From Hyphomicrobium sp. 99 (lineage in GTDB: Bacteria; Pseudomonadota; Alphaproteobacteria; Rhizobiales; Hyphomicrobiaceae): 64,000 bases of DNA. Below, piece by piece: positions 29,756-38,796 of this stretch; position 1 is the first letter of the stretch; each line of letters opens with the position of its first letter. The stretch is from positions 1 through 64,000 of the forward strand of contig NZ_KQ031382.1 of the NCBI RefSeq assembly GCF_000384335.2, written 5' to 3'. The notes beneath the pieces are model-generated. The model saw only the letters and a list, made by a program, of their open reading frames with translations. It made no database searches and was not told the origin of the DNA. The position numbers were made by a program, and so were the translations under genes.

Positions 29756-31198
29756 ATGGATACCAGCGCGGCATCAACGACCGCTCTCGAGCTAGCGCGC
29801 TTTCAGTTCGCCTTCACGGTCTCTTTTCACATCATCTTTCCGGCGCTGACCATCGGGATCGCGAGCTATCTCGTCACGCTCGAAGGCCTGTGGTTGTGGA
29901 AACAGGAACCCAGATATCGCGATCTCTATTTTTTCTGGGCGAAGATATTTGCGATCAATTTCGCCATGGGCGTCGTCTCTGGCATCGTCATGGCCTACCA
30001 GTTCGGCACCAACTGGAGCTTCTTCTCGACATTCGCCGGCGGCGTTACCGGCCCGCTTCTGGCCTACGAGGTTCTGACCGCCTTCTTCCTCGAAGCAGGC
30101 TTCCTCGGCGTCATGCTGTTCGGCTGGAAAAAAGTCGGCCCTGGCCTCCATTTTTTCGCGACGATCATGGTCGCCGCAGGAACGCTGATCTCGGCGACCT
30201 GGATTCTCGCGTCCAACAGCTGGATGCAAACGCCCGCCGGCTTCACCGTGACGGACGGCCGGGTCGTGCCCACCGATTGGTTGCAGGTCATCTTCAACCC
30301 ATCCTTCCCCTATCGGCTCCTGCACATGACGGTGGCCGCCTATCTGGCGACCGGTCTTTTCGTCGGCGCCGCAGCTGCCTGGCACATGCTCAGGGGTCGC
30401 TCGACACCAGCAATTCGCACGATGTTCGCGATGGCGATGGGGCTGATCGTGGTGTTGACGCCCATCCAAATTTTCATTGGCGATCAGCACGGACTGAACA
30501 CGCTCGAACATCAACCAGCCAAGGTCGCGGCGCTCGAGGGCCATTGGGAGAACATCCCCGGCGAAAGCGTACCTCTCATTCTTTTCGGCTGGCCGGACAT
30601 GGCGGCGGAGAAAACGCTCTACGCCGTCGAAATCCCCTATCTCGGCAGTCTTATCCTGACGCACCAGCTTCACGGCGTGATCCCGGGGCTGAAGGAATAT
30701 TCACCCAATGACCGTCCGAATTCGACAATCATATTCTGGACGTTTCGGATCATGGTAGGCCTCGCCATCTTGATGCTCATCCTTGGCCTGTGGGGCCTAT
30801 GGCTGCGATGGAAAGCCGACCTCTATTCTTCGAAGCCCTTCCTACTCTTCGCATTATGGATGGGACCGACGGGTCTGATCGCCATTTTGGCGGGCTGGAT
30901 AACGACCGAGGTCGGACGCCAGCCCTGGGTCGTCTACAATGTTATGCGCACCGCGGAAGGCGTCTCGAACCATTCCGTGCTTGCACTGTCGATATCGCTT
31001 TGCCTGTTTGTCGTTTTGTATTTCGTCGTCTTCGGCGTGGGCCTTGCCTACATGCTCAAAATCGTCGCGAAGGGTCCCGACGAAGAAGGCGGCGCTCCCC
31101 ACGACGGTGACAATCTTTACCACCGTCCCGCGCGCCCGATCTCCGCCGCGAGCGACGACATCGACGCTCCACCCGTGCCGACTGCGATAGGGAATTGA
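29756..31198 (+). CDS. cioA: Cyanide-insensitive quinol oxidase subunit I (CydA/CioA)
   Basis: Haem-bearing catalytic subunit of a bd-type ubiquinol oxidase in the inner membrane. The product is 480 aa with about nine helices and the CydA N-terminus LARFQFAFTVSFHIIFPALT. The haem and quinol regions GTNWSFFSTFAGGVTGPLLAYEVLTA, GLKEY and GWITTEVGRQPWVVYNVMRT are also present. The extended Q-loop insertion of E. coli CydA is absent and DUF2474 follows, placing it in the CIO group, which tolerates cyanide and often lacks haem d. cioB starts 5 bases after the stop. Confidence 0.94.
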   Translation: MDTSAASTTALELARFQFAFTVSFHIIFPALTIGIASYLVTLEGLWLWKQEPRYRDLYFFWAKIFAINFAMGVVSGIVMAYQFGTNWSFFSTFAGGVTGPLLAYEVLTAFFLEAGFLGVMLFGWKKVGPGLHFFATIMVAAGTLISATWILASNSWMQTPAGFTVTDGRVVPTDWLQVIFNPSFPYRLLHMTVAAYLATGLFVGAAAAWHMLRGRSTPAIRTMFAMAMGLIVVLTPIQIFIGDQHGLNTLEHQPAKVAALEGHWENIPGESVPLILFGWPDMAAEKTLYAVEIPYLGSLILTHQLHGVIPGLKEYSPNDRPNSTIIFWTFRIMVGLAILMLILGLWGLWLRWKADLYSSKPFLLFALWMGPTGLIAILAGWITTEVGRQPWVVYNVMRTAEGVSNHSVLALSISLCLFVVLYFVVFGVGLAYMLKIVAKGPDEEGGAPHDGDNLYHRPARPISAASDDIDAPPVPTAIGN

Positions 31199-31203
31199 CC
31201 GCC

Positions 31204-32211
31204 ATGGGCATCGATCTCCCACTCATCTGGGCTCTGATCATCGGCTTCGGCCTGATGATGTACGTCATCATGGATGGCTTCGATCTGGGAGTGGGAATCC
31301 TATTCCCGTTCATTCCCGCTCGCGACGATCGAGATTTGATGGTGAATACCGTGGCCCCCATCTGGGACGGCAACGAGACGTGGCTCGTTCTCGGCGGAGC
31401 AGCCCTCCTCGCGGCGTTCCCGCTCGCCTATTCGGTTATTCTGAGCGCTCTCTACCTGCCGATCATCGTCATGCTCGCCGGACTGATCCTGCGCGGCGTT
31501 GCGTTCGAATTTCGTTTGAACGCCGAAGGTGCTCCGAGGCACACCTGGGACACGGCATTTGCCGTAGGCTCCTACATCGCAACATTTTGCCAGGGCCTTA
31601 TCCTCGGGGCCTTCATCCAGGGTTTCGTCGTCACCAAAAACGCCTTTGCCGGAGGCGCGCTCGATTGGTTGACCCCCTTCAGCATATTCACGGGCTTTGC
31701 ATTGCTCGTCGGCTACGCGCTTCTCGGCGCGACATGGCTCATCATCAAAACCGAAGGGCCCTTGCAGGAGCGCATGCGCGCGCTCGCGCACCCGATCACG
31801 CTCATCCTGTTCGTCGCCATCATCATCGTGAGCATCTGGACGCCCATCCAACATCCGGAGATCGCGGCGCGCTGGTTCTCGTTCCCGAACATCATCATCT
31901 TTTCGCCGGTCCCGATACTCGTTGCTGTGGCGACGCTCGCGCTTCTCTGGTCCGTGAACCGCGATTCGCACGCGCTGCCATTCTTACTGGCGCTGGCACT
32001 CGTATTTTTGGGTTATAGCGGTTTGGTCATCAGCCTGTGGCCGAACATCATCCCGCCGTCGATTTCCATCTGGGACGCGGCCTCACCGCCGCAGAGCATG
32101 GGCTTCGCGCTCGTCGGCGCGCTCTTCATCATTCCCTTCATCCTCATGTACACGGCATGGGCATACAGCGTGTTCCGCGGCAAGGTGAGAGCTGGAGAAG
32201 GCTATCATTGA
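31204..32211 (+). CDS. cioB: Cyanide-insensitive quinol oxidase subunit II (CydB/CioB)
   Basis: Second membrane subunit of the bd-type oxidase; 335 aa with about eight helices. Family marks are YVIMDGFDLGVGILFPF, WDGNETWLVLGGAALLAAFP and RGVAFEFR. The ATG at 31204 is preferred to a TTG three codons upstream that overlaps the cioA stop. Its own stop overlaps the DUF2474 start by one base (TGATG), so the three genes form a tightly coupled operon. Confidence 0.94.
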   Translation: MGIDLPLIWALIIGFGLMMYVIMDGFDLGVGILFPFIPARDDRDLMVNTVAPIWDGNETWLVLGGAALLAAFPLAYSVILSALYLPIIVMLAGLILRGVAFEFRLNAEGAPRHTWDTAFAVGSYIATFCQGLILGAFIQGFVVTKNAFAGGALDWLTPFSIFTGFALLVGYALLGATWLIIKTEGPLQERMRALAHPITLILFVAIIIVSIWTPIQHPEIAARWFSFPNIIIFSPVPILVAVATLALLWSVNRDSHALPFLLALALVFLGYSGLVISLWPNIIPPSISIWDAASPPQSMGFALVGALFIIPFILMYTAWAYSVFRGKVRAGEGYH

Positions 32212-32357
32212 TGTCCGCCGATATCAGAAATGAGAGACCGTCGTGGGTACGGCGTATCGGCTGGCTCATGGTGCTGTGGGCTGGCGGAGTCGCGACGGTC
32301 GGCGTGGTCGCGATCGTGATCCGGATCCTCATGACCGCTGCGGGACTCAAGACCTGA
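32211..32357 (+). CDS. DUF2474 small subunit of the bd-type oxidase
   Basis: A 48-aa single-pass membrane protein (PSWVRRIGWLMVLWAGGVAT...). DUF2474 proteins are encoded directly after cioAB and correspond in position and size to CydX, the small subunit that stabilises haem in CydAB. Start and cioB stop share one base. It ends 13 bases from the convergent Nudix gene, leaving little room for a terminator. Confidence 0.85.
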   Translation: MSADIRNERPSWVRRIGWLMVLWAGGVATVGVVAIVIRILMTAAGLKT

Positions 32358-32370
32358 GGATGCGCGACCG

Positions 32371-32913
32371 TTAGACTTGGCGGTCCGTGAGTGGCTGCGC
32401 CAGATGTGCGAAATCGCCCGCCACGCGTTGATAGATCTCGCGCTTGAACGACACGATCAGGTCCGGCACGGCCTCGAGCGGAACCCACTTCCAAGTGTCG
32501 AACTCGGCTTTCGCACCTTCCTTCGGCGAAATATCGATCTCGCAATCTTCTCCGAGGAAGCGCATCGCGAACCATTTCTGCCGCTGCCCGCGAAACCGGC
32601 CTTTGAGCGCGATGCCGAGCAAACTTTCGGGAAGCTCGTAGCTCAGCCACTGCGGATGCTCGCCGATAACCCGGACGCTCGTAACGCCGGTTTCTTCGCG
32701 AAGCTCACGGAGAGCGGCGATGCGAGGCGCTTCAAACTTCTCGATGCCGCCCTGCGGCATCTGCCAGATGTAATCCTGATGTTCGCCCGCCCATTTCGGA
32801 CGACGACGCCCGACCCATACCAAGCCTTCGCGATTGAGCAGCATGATGCCGACGCACGTCCGCCACGGAAGCGCGTCATGGGTAAGCCGGGGAAGATCAG
32901 GCAACATCGTCAT
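32371..32913 (-). CDS. RppH-like Nudix hydrolase, copy 1
   Basis: A 180-aa Nudix enzyme of the RNA pyrophosphohydrolase / dinucleoside polyphosphate hydrolase family. The Nudix box is complete: GGIEKFEAPRIAALRELREE then TGV. RppH-like segments PYR-type [31 protein letters not shown] and QKWFAMRF are present. It would remove pyrophosphate from 5'-triphosphate RNA or cleave Ap4A-type nucleotides. A close paralogue lies 149 bases upstream on the same strand. Which of the two is the housekeeping RppH cannot be settled by eye. Confidence 0.88.
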   Translation of the reverse strand: MTMLPDLPRLTHDALPWRTCVGIMLLNREGLVWVGRRRPKWAGEHQDYIWQMPQGGIEKFEAPRIAALRELREETGVTSVRVIGEHPQWLSYELPESLLGIALKGRFRGQRQKWFAMRFLGEDCEIDISPKEGAKAEFDTWKWVPLEAVPDLIVSFKREIYQRVAGDFAHLAQPLTDRQV

Positions 32914-33062
32914 TCAGCCGGACCTGTGGATAACATTGGCGCTCAATCTGCGCCTTGATTCGCCTATCGTACAGAATTTCGTAGCAGTCTTATGACATTA
33001 GGCTGTCATATTGAGGACCAAACGCAACAAATCACATTTTTTGTGCAGTGAAGTTGCGCACA

Positions 33063-33590
33063 TCACGGACGGTTTGGGTGTGCGAGCGGAGCGAACTCGG
33101 CAAGCACATCCCGATAGACCTCTCGCTTGAAGGGCACGATGAGGTCGAGAAGGTCATCGACCGGAGCCCAACGCCACTCCACGAACTCGGGTTCCCCTAT
33201 TGCGGGCAGGATGTTGATTTCGCTGTTGGTGCCCGTGAATCGAAAAGCGAACCATTTCTGTTTCTGGCCGCGATATTTGCCGCCCCACGCCTGCCCGATG
33301 AGATTGTCGGGAAGGTCGTAGGTCAGCCATTTCGATAGCTCGCCGATCTGATCGGCAGAGACGATCGACGTTTCTTCGAAGAGTTCGCGCCGCGCAGCCT
33401 TCGCCGGCTCCTCGCCCGGATCGATACCGCCCTGCGGCATCTGCCACCACGTCCCGCGGCCCTCGGCATCACCCGGAATATCGGCGCGTCGGCCGACCCA
33501 TACAAGACCTTCGCGATTGATGACCATCAGACCCACACACGGACGATACGGCAACGCATCCGCAACGGCTTTCTTCGACTGATCCGCCAT
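33063..33590 (-). CDS. rppH: RppH-like Nudix hydrolase, copy 2 (RNA pyrophosphohydrolase)
   Basis: A 175-aa paralogue of the protein encoded at 32371. It has [34 protein letters not shown] and Nudix box [20 protein letters not shown] then TSI; the last glycine of the box is serine here, a substitution I have seen in alphaproteobacterial RppH proteins. QKWFAFRF and the WVP/WAP region near the C-terminus are kept. It lies downstream of ctpA in the usual Hyphomicrobiales order, so I take this copy as RppH proper. GGTGAG precedes the ATG. Confidence 0.85.
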   Translation of the reverse strand: MADQSKKAVADALPYRPCVGLMVINREGLVWVGRRADIPGDAEGRGTWWQMPQGGIDPGEEPAKAARRELFEETSIVSADQIGELSKWLTYDLPDNLIGQAWGGKYRGQKQKWFAFRFTGTNSEINILPAIGEPEFVEWRWAPVDDLLDLIVPFKREVYRDVLAEFAPLAHPNRP

Positions 33591-33625
33591 AGCTCACCCC
33601 TTTATTGAACGATGCCCAATAACAT

Positions 33626-33655
33626 GAAGGGCGCCAAATGGCGCCCTTCAAAAAA
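33626..33655. terminator. Hairpin between ctpA and rppH
   Basis: An 11-bp stem GAAGGGCGCCA/TGGCGCCCTTC (33626-33636 and 33639-33649) with a 2-base loop. On the minus strand, the direction of transcription, the T run precedes the stem instead of following it, so it is not a textbook terminator. It may be a processing or attenuation hairpin between ctpA and rppH. Confidence 0.5.
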
Positions 33656-33676
33656 CCAGGCTTGGGAAAGCCGCTT

Positions 33677-35107
33677 TTAGTTCGGCGTGACCTTCTTGTC
33701 GTCATCGGACGGAACCGGCGCCTTATTGTCCGAACCGGACTGAGGCGCGGGCGTTGCCGCCGGTGTCGAAGGCGTCGCGCTCGACGTCTCCGGACCCTTC
33801 GCGGTGCCGTGCAGGAAGTTGATTGCGTACTGCAACTGCGTGTCCTTATCGGCATCCTTGGCAACGTAGGACGGTGAGCCCGACGGTTCGCCGAGATCGT
33901 CTTCCTTCTCGGTGCCGTCAGGGTTCTTCAGATGGCCCCGAAGGCTCGCTTCGCCGCGCGGCTTCTCGGCTGCGATCTTGTCCTTCATGTCATCCGGCAC
34001 GGCTTCGTCGACGTTGATATCCGGCTCGATGCCCTTGGCCTGGATCGACCGGTTCGACGGCGTGTAGTAACGGGCCGTCGTCAAGCGGATCGCGCCGTTC
34101 GCTCCGAGCGGAATGATCGTCTGAACGGAACCCTTGCCGAACGAGCGCGTGCCGATGATCGTCGCGCGCTTGTGGTCCTGCAGAGCTCCCGCCACGATTT
34201 CCGACGCCGATGCCGAACCGCCGTTGATCAAAACAACGACCTTCTTGCCGTCGGTGATATCGCCCGGACGAGCGTTCGCCCGCTGCGTTTCCTCATTGTT
34301 GCGACCCTTGGTGAGCACGATCGCGCCCTGCTCCAGGAAGTCATCCGACACCGCGATCGCCTGATCCAGGAGACCACCCGGATTGTTGCGCAGGTCGATG
34401 ATGTAACCCTTGATGTTGGGCCCGATCTGCTTGTCGAGCGTTTCGACGGCCTTCACCAGGTTGGCGTGCGTCTGCTCGTTGAATGTCGTGACCTTCACGT
34501 AGCCGATATCGCCTTCCACATGCGACTTGACGGCGTTGATGCGGATCACGTCGCGCGTGACCTTCACGTCGAACGGTTCGTCCTTGCCCTTGCGAACGAC
34601 AGTCAGCGTGATCGGCGTATTGACCGGACCGCGCATCTTTTCGACCGCCTGTTCGAGCGTCAGGCCGGAAATCGCTTCATTGTCGAGATGGGTGATGAGG
34701 TCGTTTGCCATCAGGCCGGCCTTGGCGGCGGGCGTGTCGTCGATGGGCGAGACGACCTTGATGACGCCGTTCTCCATCGTGACTTCGATGCCGAGACCGC
34801 CGAACTCGCCGCGCGTCTGAACCTGCATGTCCCGGAAGTTCTTCGGGCTCATATAGGACGAGTGCGGATCGAGAGATGCGAGCATGCCGTTGATGGCGGC
34901 TTCGATCAGCGCAGTATCGTCGGGCTTTTCGACGTAGTCGGAGCGAACGCGCTCGAGCACGTCGCCGAAGAGATCCAGTTGTTTATAGAGTTCGGAATTC
35001 TGCGACGCCGTCGCCGAGTACGTCTGCGTGACGTTCAGCAGCGTGGTCGCGCCGGCCAAACCTGTCATCAGCAGGAATGTCCAGAATGCATAGTCTGTCT
35101 TGCGCAT
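33677..35107 (-). CDS. ctpA: C-terminal processing peptidase (S41) CtpA
   Basis: A 476-aa periplasmic serine protease that trims C-termini of envelope proteins and controls cell-wall hydrolases. An N-terminal membrane/signal segment (about 7-25) precedes a PDZ domain (about 85-165, IKVVSPIDDTPAAKAGLMAN) and the S41 catalytic core. The nucleophile Ser lies in GSASASEIVAGALQ and the general-base Lys in SFGKGSVQTIIPL. The tail is low-complexity Pro/Ala/Asp. The start at 35107 overlaps the envC stop by one base (TAATG on the minus strand), showing coupling to a probable hydrolase activator. Confidence 0.95.
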   Translation of the reverse strand: MRKTDYAFWTFLLMTGLAGATTLLNVTQTYSATASQNSELYKQLDLFGDVLERVRSDYVEKPDDTALIEAAINGMLASLDPHSSYMSPKNFRDMQVQTRGEFGGLGIEVTMENGVIKVVSPIDDTPAAKAGLMANDLITHLDNEAISGLTLEQAVEKMRGPVNTPITLTVVRKGKDEPFDVKVTRDVIRINAVKSHVEGDIGYVKVTTFNEQTHANLVKAVETLDKQIGPNIKGYIIDLRNNPGGLLDQAIAVSDDFLEQGAIVLTKGRNNEETQRANARPGDITDGKKVVVLINGGSASASEIVAGALQDHKRATIIGTRSFGKGSVQTIIPLGANGAIRLTTARYYTPSNRSIQAKGIEPDINVDEAVPDDMKDKIAAEKPRGEASLRGHLKNPDGTEKEDDLGEPSGSPSYVAKDADKDTQLQYAINFLHGTAKGPETSSATPSTPAATPAPQSGSDNKAPVPSDDDKKVTPN

Positions 35108-36681
35108 TAGCCTTGTACCTTCTGCTGACCTGATGCCCACCAGGGATCGGGATCTATAGGACGCCCATCTTTACGAAGTTCAACATATAAAACAGGTCCG
35201 CTTACCGGAGCGGACGCGGAATTCTTTTGCCCACCACTCATTGTACCGACGGGCTCCGCGGTCAGCACGAACTGTCCCGGCTGGACGTCGATCTGAGACA
35301 AACCCGCGAGCAGAACATGATAGCCATCGCCAGCATTAATGATCAAGAGTTGCCCGTAGCTGCGGAATTCTCCGGCGTAGACAACCCAGCCATCACACGG
35401 TGACGTCACCTGGGCCGACGACCGCGTTTCTATGACCATACCCTTCGATTGACCACCGAATTGGGTCTTTTCCCCGAACGTCAGTGCGCGCCGCCCTTGG
35501 GCGGGTAACGGCAGTTTGCCACGAGCATCCGAAAACGGGATCGCGGGCTTGATTCGTCCCGGACTGCCGGGGATGAGCGATGCGCCGCCCGGCTCCAGCT
35601 CGACCATAGCGACCTTGCTGTTGCCCGCGCCGGCGTTCGGCGCGCCTTGCGCCGCTGGCGGCGGCGTGGCGGGGGCTTTCGCAGACAGCGTCGCCGGTAT
35701 CACCCCCGCAGCGGGTGCTGGGTTGCTCGCGACTGCTGCAACGACACCCGTCGCTTTCGCCGTTTCCGCATCCTGCTCTGGCGGCGGAGGCGTAATGATC
35801 TGCGGTCCGCTCGGCTGAGCCCGGCCCTGAGCCGCATCCGCCTGACGCCGCGCCTTGATCTCGTCGTTGTAGGCCCCAAGCCCGGTCTGCTGCGTCACAG
35901 TCGTATCGAGGCGGCTAATCAGTTCCGATAGGTTGGTGACGCTCTTCGTTATGTCAGCGGTCGCGACGCGCACGGATTGAAGCTCCGACTGGCGATCGGC
36001 GAGCGTCGATTTCTTCACTTCCATGAGGCTCGCGAGACGCGTACGCGCTTCATTGAGGCGTTCCGTCTCGGCCTGGAGCCGCGCGCCTTCCGTGCGGATA
36101 TTCCCCATCACTCGCTGTAAGTCCGAGAGCTGCGTTCCGAGAGTAACCGCCTTGTCGCGAAGGTCCGGAAAGGCCGACGACAGCAGCATCGCGCTGCGGA
36201 CCATCTTCAAGGCATCCTCGCGCCGCGTCACGAGAACCGGCGGGGGATTGCGCCCCATACGCTGCAAAGCGGTCAGCAATCCCGAAATCTGGCCATGCCG
36301 TTGCGCAAGCGAACCCTTGACGACGCGCTCCTGCTCTTCGAGCTCCGATAAGCGGCCCTCGATCGACGTCATCTGCGCTTCGCTGCGCTGGATGAGCGCC
36401 GCTGTTTCGACGAGCCGACCGTTCAACCGCTCGCGCTCGGCGCTGAGCTGCGAAACGTCCGATTGGATCGTTAGTTCTTTGGCGGCGTTGGCATTAAGCT
36501 CGCGCTTTTTCTCTTCGAGTGCCTTCCGGGCCGCGTTCGGATCCGAAGGCAGCGCTTCCTGTGCAGCTAGATGAAAAGGAGCGAGGGTCACCGAGAGCAT
36601 CAGAACGCCGGCCAGCCCACGGCAGGCCACGCTATTCGAGCGAGGCCGTCTAGTCCGCGACGACGGTAGGTTTTTTGACAC
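35107..36681 (-). CDS. EnvC-like murein hydrolase activator
   Basis: A 524-aa exported protein. A signal peptide (about 1-40) precedes two long coiled-coil blocks (about 47-115 and 165-285), a Pro/Ala-rich linker, and a C-terminal degenerate M23 domain (about 400-510). The M23 zinc motifs HxxxD and HxH are missing: the equivalents read PCDGWVVYAGEF, NAGDGYHVLLAGL and VLYVELRKDG. Loss of the metal site is characteristic of EnvC, which activates amidases at the division septum instead of cutting peptidoglycan. Coupled translationally with ctpA. Confidence 0.9.
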   Translation of the reverse strand: MSKNLPSSRTRRPRSNSVACRGLAGVLMLSVTLAPFHLAAQEALPSDPNAARKALEEKKRELNANAAKELTIQSDVSQLSAERERLNGRLVETAALIQRSEAQMTSIEGRLSELEEQERVVKGSLAQRHGQISGLLTALQRMGRNPPPVLVTRREDALKMVRSAMLLSSAFPDLRDKAVTLGTQLSDLQRVMGNIRTEGARLQAETERLNEARTRLASLMEVKKSTLADRQSELQSVRVATADITKSVTNLSELISRLDTTVTQQTGLGAYNDEIKARRQADAAQGRAQPSGPQIITPPPPEQDAETAKATGVVAAVASNPAPAAGVIPATLSAKAPATPPPAAQGAPNAGAGNSKVAMVELEPGGASLIPGSPGRIKPAIPFSDARGKLPLPAQGRRALTFGEKTQFGGQSKGMVIETRSSAQVTSPCDGWVVYAGEFRSYGQLLIINAGDGYHVLLAGLSQIDVQPGQFVLTAEPVGTMSGGQKNSASAPVSGPVLYVELRKDGRPIDPDPWWASGQQKVQG

Positions 36682-36926
36682 GGTGCCTCAGCTCAAAGGG
36701 CGCATTTCGCAAATGTCTGCGGAGGCGGGATCGCCCGAACCGGACCAGCGGATGATGCGGTGGAAAAATTAAGGGATTTGCAGCGGAGCGCAAATTTCAA
36801 ATGCGTAATGCTAACGGGGGCGACCGTCTTTCGGCGTGAGAGCGAAGCCGGTTTAACCACTTGAACATTGCCGGCCAGGGGTGGAAGGCGTAAGCAAAAA
36901 CCAAGTTCTTGCTTCGGAAACAAGTA

Positions 36927-37115
36927 ATGCAAACTTTTCTCTATCATGCCACTACAGTTGCTGTTTTTGCCGTTCTCATCGTGCTTCTTCTGGGTTTCTG
37001 GAACATGATGAGGGGTGGGAACCCCAACCGAAGCCAGAAGCTGATGCGTTGGCGCGTAGGCCTCCAGTTTCTCGCGATCCTCATTATTCTTGCCTACGTC
37101 TTTGTGACCCACTAA
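36927..37115 (+). CDS. Twin-transmembrane small protein (HIG1-like)
   Basis: A 62-aa protein with two membrane helices (about 8-26 and 43-60) joined by a basic loop MMRGGNPNRSQKLMRWRVG. This layout is that of the alphaproteobacterial twin-transmembrane family, related to HIG1 hypoxia-induced proteins that associate with respiratory complexes. ATG at 36927 follows GGAAAC; the upstream TTG is less likely. The cobalamin adenosyltransferase gene follows after 64 bases, as in many Hyphomicrobiales. Confidence 0.78.
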   Translation: MQTFLYHATTVAVFAVLIVLLLGFWNMMRGGNPNRSQKLMRWRVGLQFLAILIILAYVFVTH

Positions 37116-37179
37116 AGGCGGGCCGCCGCGACGGACCCGGCGCATTTACCCTGAACGAGCCAAACCAGGTTTCAAACCA

Positions 37180-37761
37180 ATGGTCGTACTCAACCGCATT
37201 TATACAAAGACCGGCGACGCCGGGACGACCGCGTTAGGAACCGGCGAGCGCGTCCCAAAGACGTCTCCCCGGATCGCGGCATACGGCACGGTCGACGAAA
37301 CCAATGCCGCCATCGGCGTGGCGCGTACCCAATTGGCAGGCGCACAGCCGGACGTGGATGCTATGCTTCTTCGCGTCCAGAACGATCTCTTTGATCTCGG
37401 CGCTGATCTCTGCGTGCCCGACAAAGGCCAGAAGCTGCCGTATGAGCCGCTTCGCATCGCCGATACGCAGGTTGCGCGGCTGGAAAACGAGATCGACCAG
37501 ATGAATTCCGAACTCGAGCCTTTAAGGTCTTTTATCCTACCAGGAGGCAGCCCCGCGGGAGCCGCGCTTCACGTCGCACGGACGGTTTCGCGCAGGGCCG
37601 AACGGAAAATGGTCGAACTGGCAGCCCTTCCCGACGAACCGGTAAGCGCCCCCGCCCTCAAGTACATCAACCGGCTTTCGGACTTCCTTTTCGTCGCTAG
37701 CCGCTACGTCAACGATCGGGGCACAGGCGACGTCCTGTGGGTGCCCGGAAAGAACCGGTGA
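37180..37761 (+). CDS. PduO-type cob(I)alamin adenosyltransferase
   Basis: Transfers the adenosyl group of ATP to cob(I)alamin, making coenzyme B12. The 193-aa protein has the PduO/CobO-2 marks RIYTKTGDAGTTALGTGERV (N-terminal ATP site), AYGTVDETNAAIG, FILPGGSPAGAALHVARTV with the following SRRAER, and the C-terminal RLSDFLFVASRYVN. Its place before etfBA is conserved in the order. Likely clients here are methylmalonyl-CoA or ethylmalonyl-CoA mutases encoded elsewhere. Confidence 0.94.
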   Translation: MVVLNRIYTKTGDAGTTALGTGERVPKTSPRIAAYGTVDETNAAIGVARTQLAGAQPDVDAMLLRVQNDLFDLGADLCVPDKGQKLPYEPLRIADTQVARLENEIDQMNSELEPLRSFILPGGSPAGAALHVARTVSRRAERKMVELAALPDEPVSAPALKYINRLSDFLFVASRYVNDRGTGDVLWVPGKNR

Positions 37762-38040
37762 CGGAAGGGGCAATAGCAATAACGCGAGAGACCGGCTAAG
37801 CCCCCGCCAGTAGACTGCAGCGGCCTCAAAACATCGGTCGCCGCGACGCACGCGCCGATTGACTTGCGAAAAACCCACCCGTAGCTTCGCCCTTCGCAGC
37901 TGCGAGAACTCTTCTCTGCCACCAGGCAGGCCGGTCCACTCGGTTTGCAAGGTCAGGCGGTTGGCGCGCTGCACGAACCTGCGTTCGTCCGAAGCGCGGG
38001 AAACAACAACAAGGGAGCGCCGGTCATTCTGGCGGATGAG

Positions 38041-38796
38041 ATGAAGATCGTTGTCCCGGTCAAACGCGTCGTCGACTACAACGTCAAAATTCGCGTCAAA
38101 CCGGACGGATCCGGCATCGACTTGGCAAACGTCAAGATGTCGATGAATCCCTTCGATGAAATCGCTATCGAAGAAGCCGTTCGCCTGAAGGAAAAGAGCG
38201 GCGCCAAGGAAGTCGTCGCCGTCTCGATCGGCTCGGCCAAAGCGCAGGAAACGCTCCGCACCGCGCTCGCTATCGGCGCCGATCGCGCCATCCTCATCGA
38301 GGTCGCGGAAGGCACGGTCGTCGAGCCGCTCGCCGTCGCAAAGCTTCTCAAAGCGCTCGTCGACGCCGAAAAACCCGATCTCGTCATTCTCGGCAAGCAA
38401 GCCATCGACGATGATAGCAACCAGACGGGCCAGATGCTCGCGAGCTTGCTCGACTGGCCGCAAGCCACGTTCGCTTCGAAGATCGTTCCGGAAACGGGTT
38501 CGCTCTCCGTCACCCGCGAGGTCGACGGCGGACTTGAAACGATCAAGATCAATCTGCCCGCAGTCGTCACGACCGACTTGCGCCTGAACGAACCGCGCTA
38601 TCCCTCCCTGCCGAACATCATGAAGGCCAAGAAAAAGCCCCTCGATGTCAAGAAGCCGGAAGACTTCGGGATCGATATCGCGCCTCGTCTCAAAGTTCTG
38701 AAGACGAGCGAACCGGCAACACGTAAAGCCGGTGTGAAGGTTGGCAGCGTTGCCGAACTTGTTGAGAAACTGAAAAGCGAAGCGGGAGTTATCTAA
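38041..38796 (+). CDS. etfB: Electron transfer flavoprotein beta subunit
   Basis: The AMP-binding small subunit of ETF, which carries electrons from acyl-CoA dehydrogenases to ETF-ubiquinone oxidoreductase. At 251 aa, it shows [38 protein letters not shown] and the AMP-site region [20 protein letters not shown], and near the C-terminus the ETF recognition loop [10 protein letters not shown]. It starts 279 bases after the adenosyltransferase gene, and its stop shares one base with the etfA start. Confidence 0.96.
   Translation: MKIVVPVKRVVDYNVKIRVKPDGSGIDLANVKMSMNPFDEIAIEEAVRLKEKSGAKEVVAVSIGSAKAQETLRTALAIGADRAILIEVAEGTVVEPLAVAKLLKALVDAEKPDLVILGKQAIDDDSNQTGQMLASLLDWPQATFASKIVPETGSLSVTREVDGGLETIKINLPAVVTTDLRLNEPRYPSLPNIMKAKKKPLDVKKPEDFGIDIAPRLKVLKTSEPATRKAGVKVGSVAELVEKLKSEAGVI

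Noticed and set aside
32925..32933. Perfect DnaA-box-like TGTGGATAA near the Nudix gene start
   Set aside because: A single box without a cluster, AT-rich unwinding region or dnaA gene; expected by chance in a window of this size.
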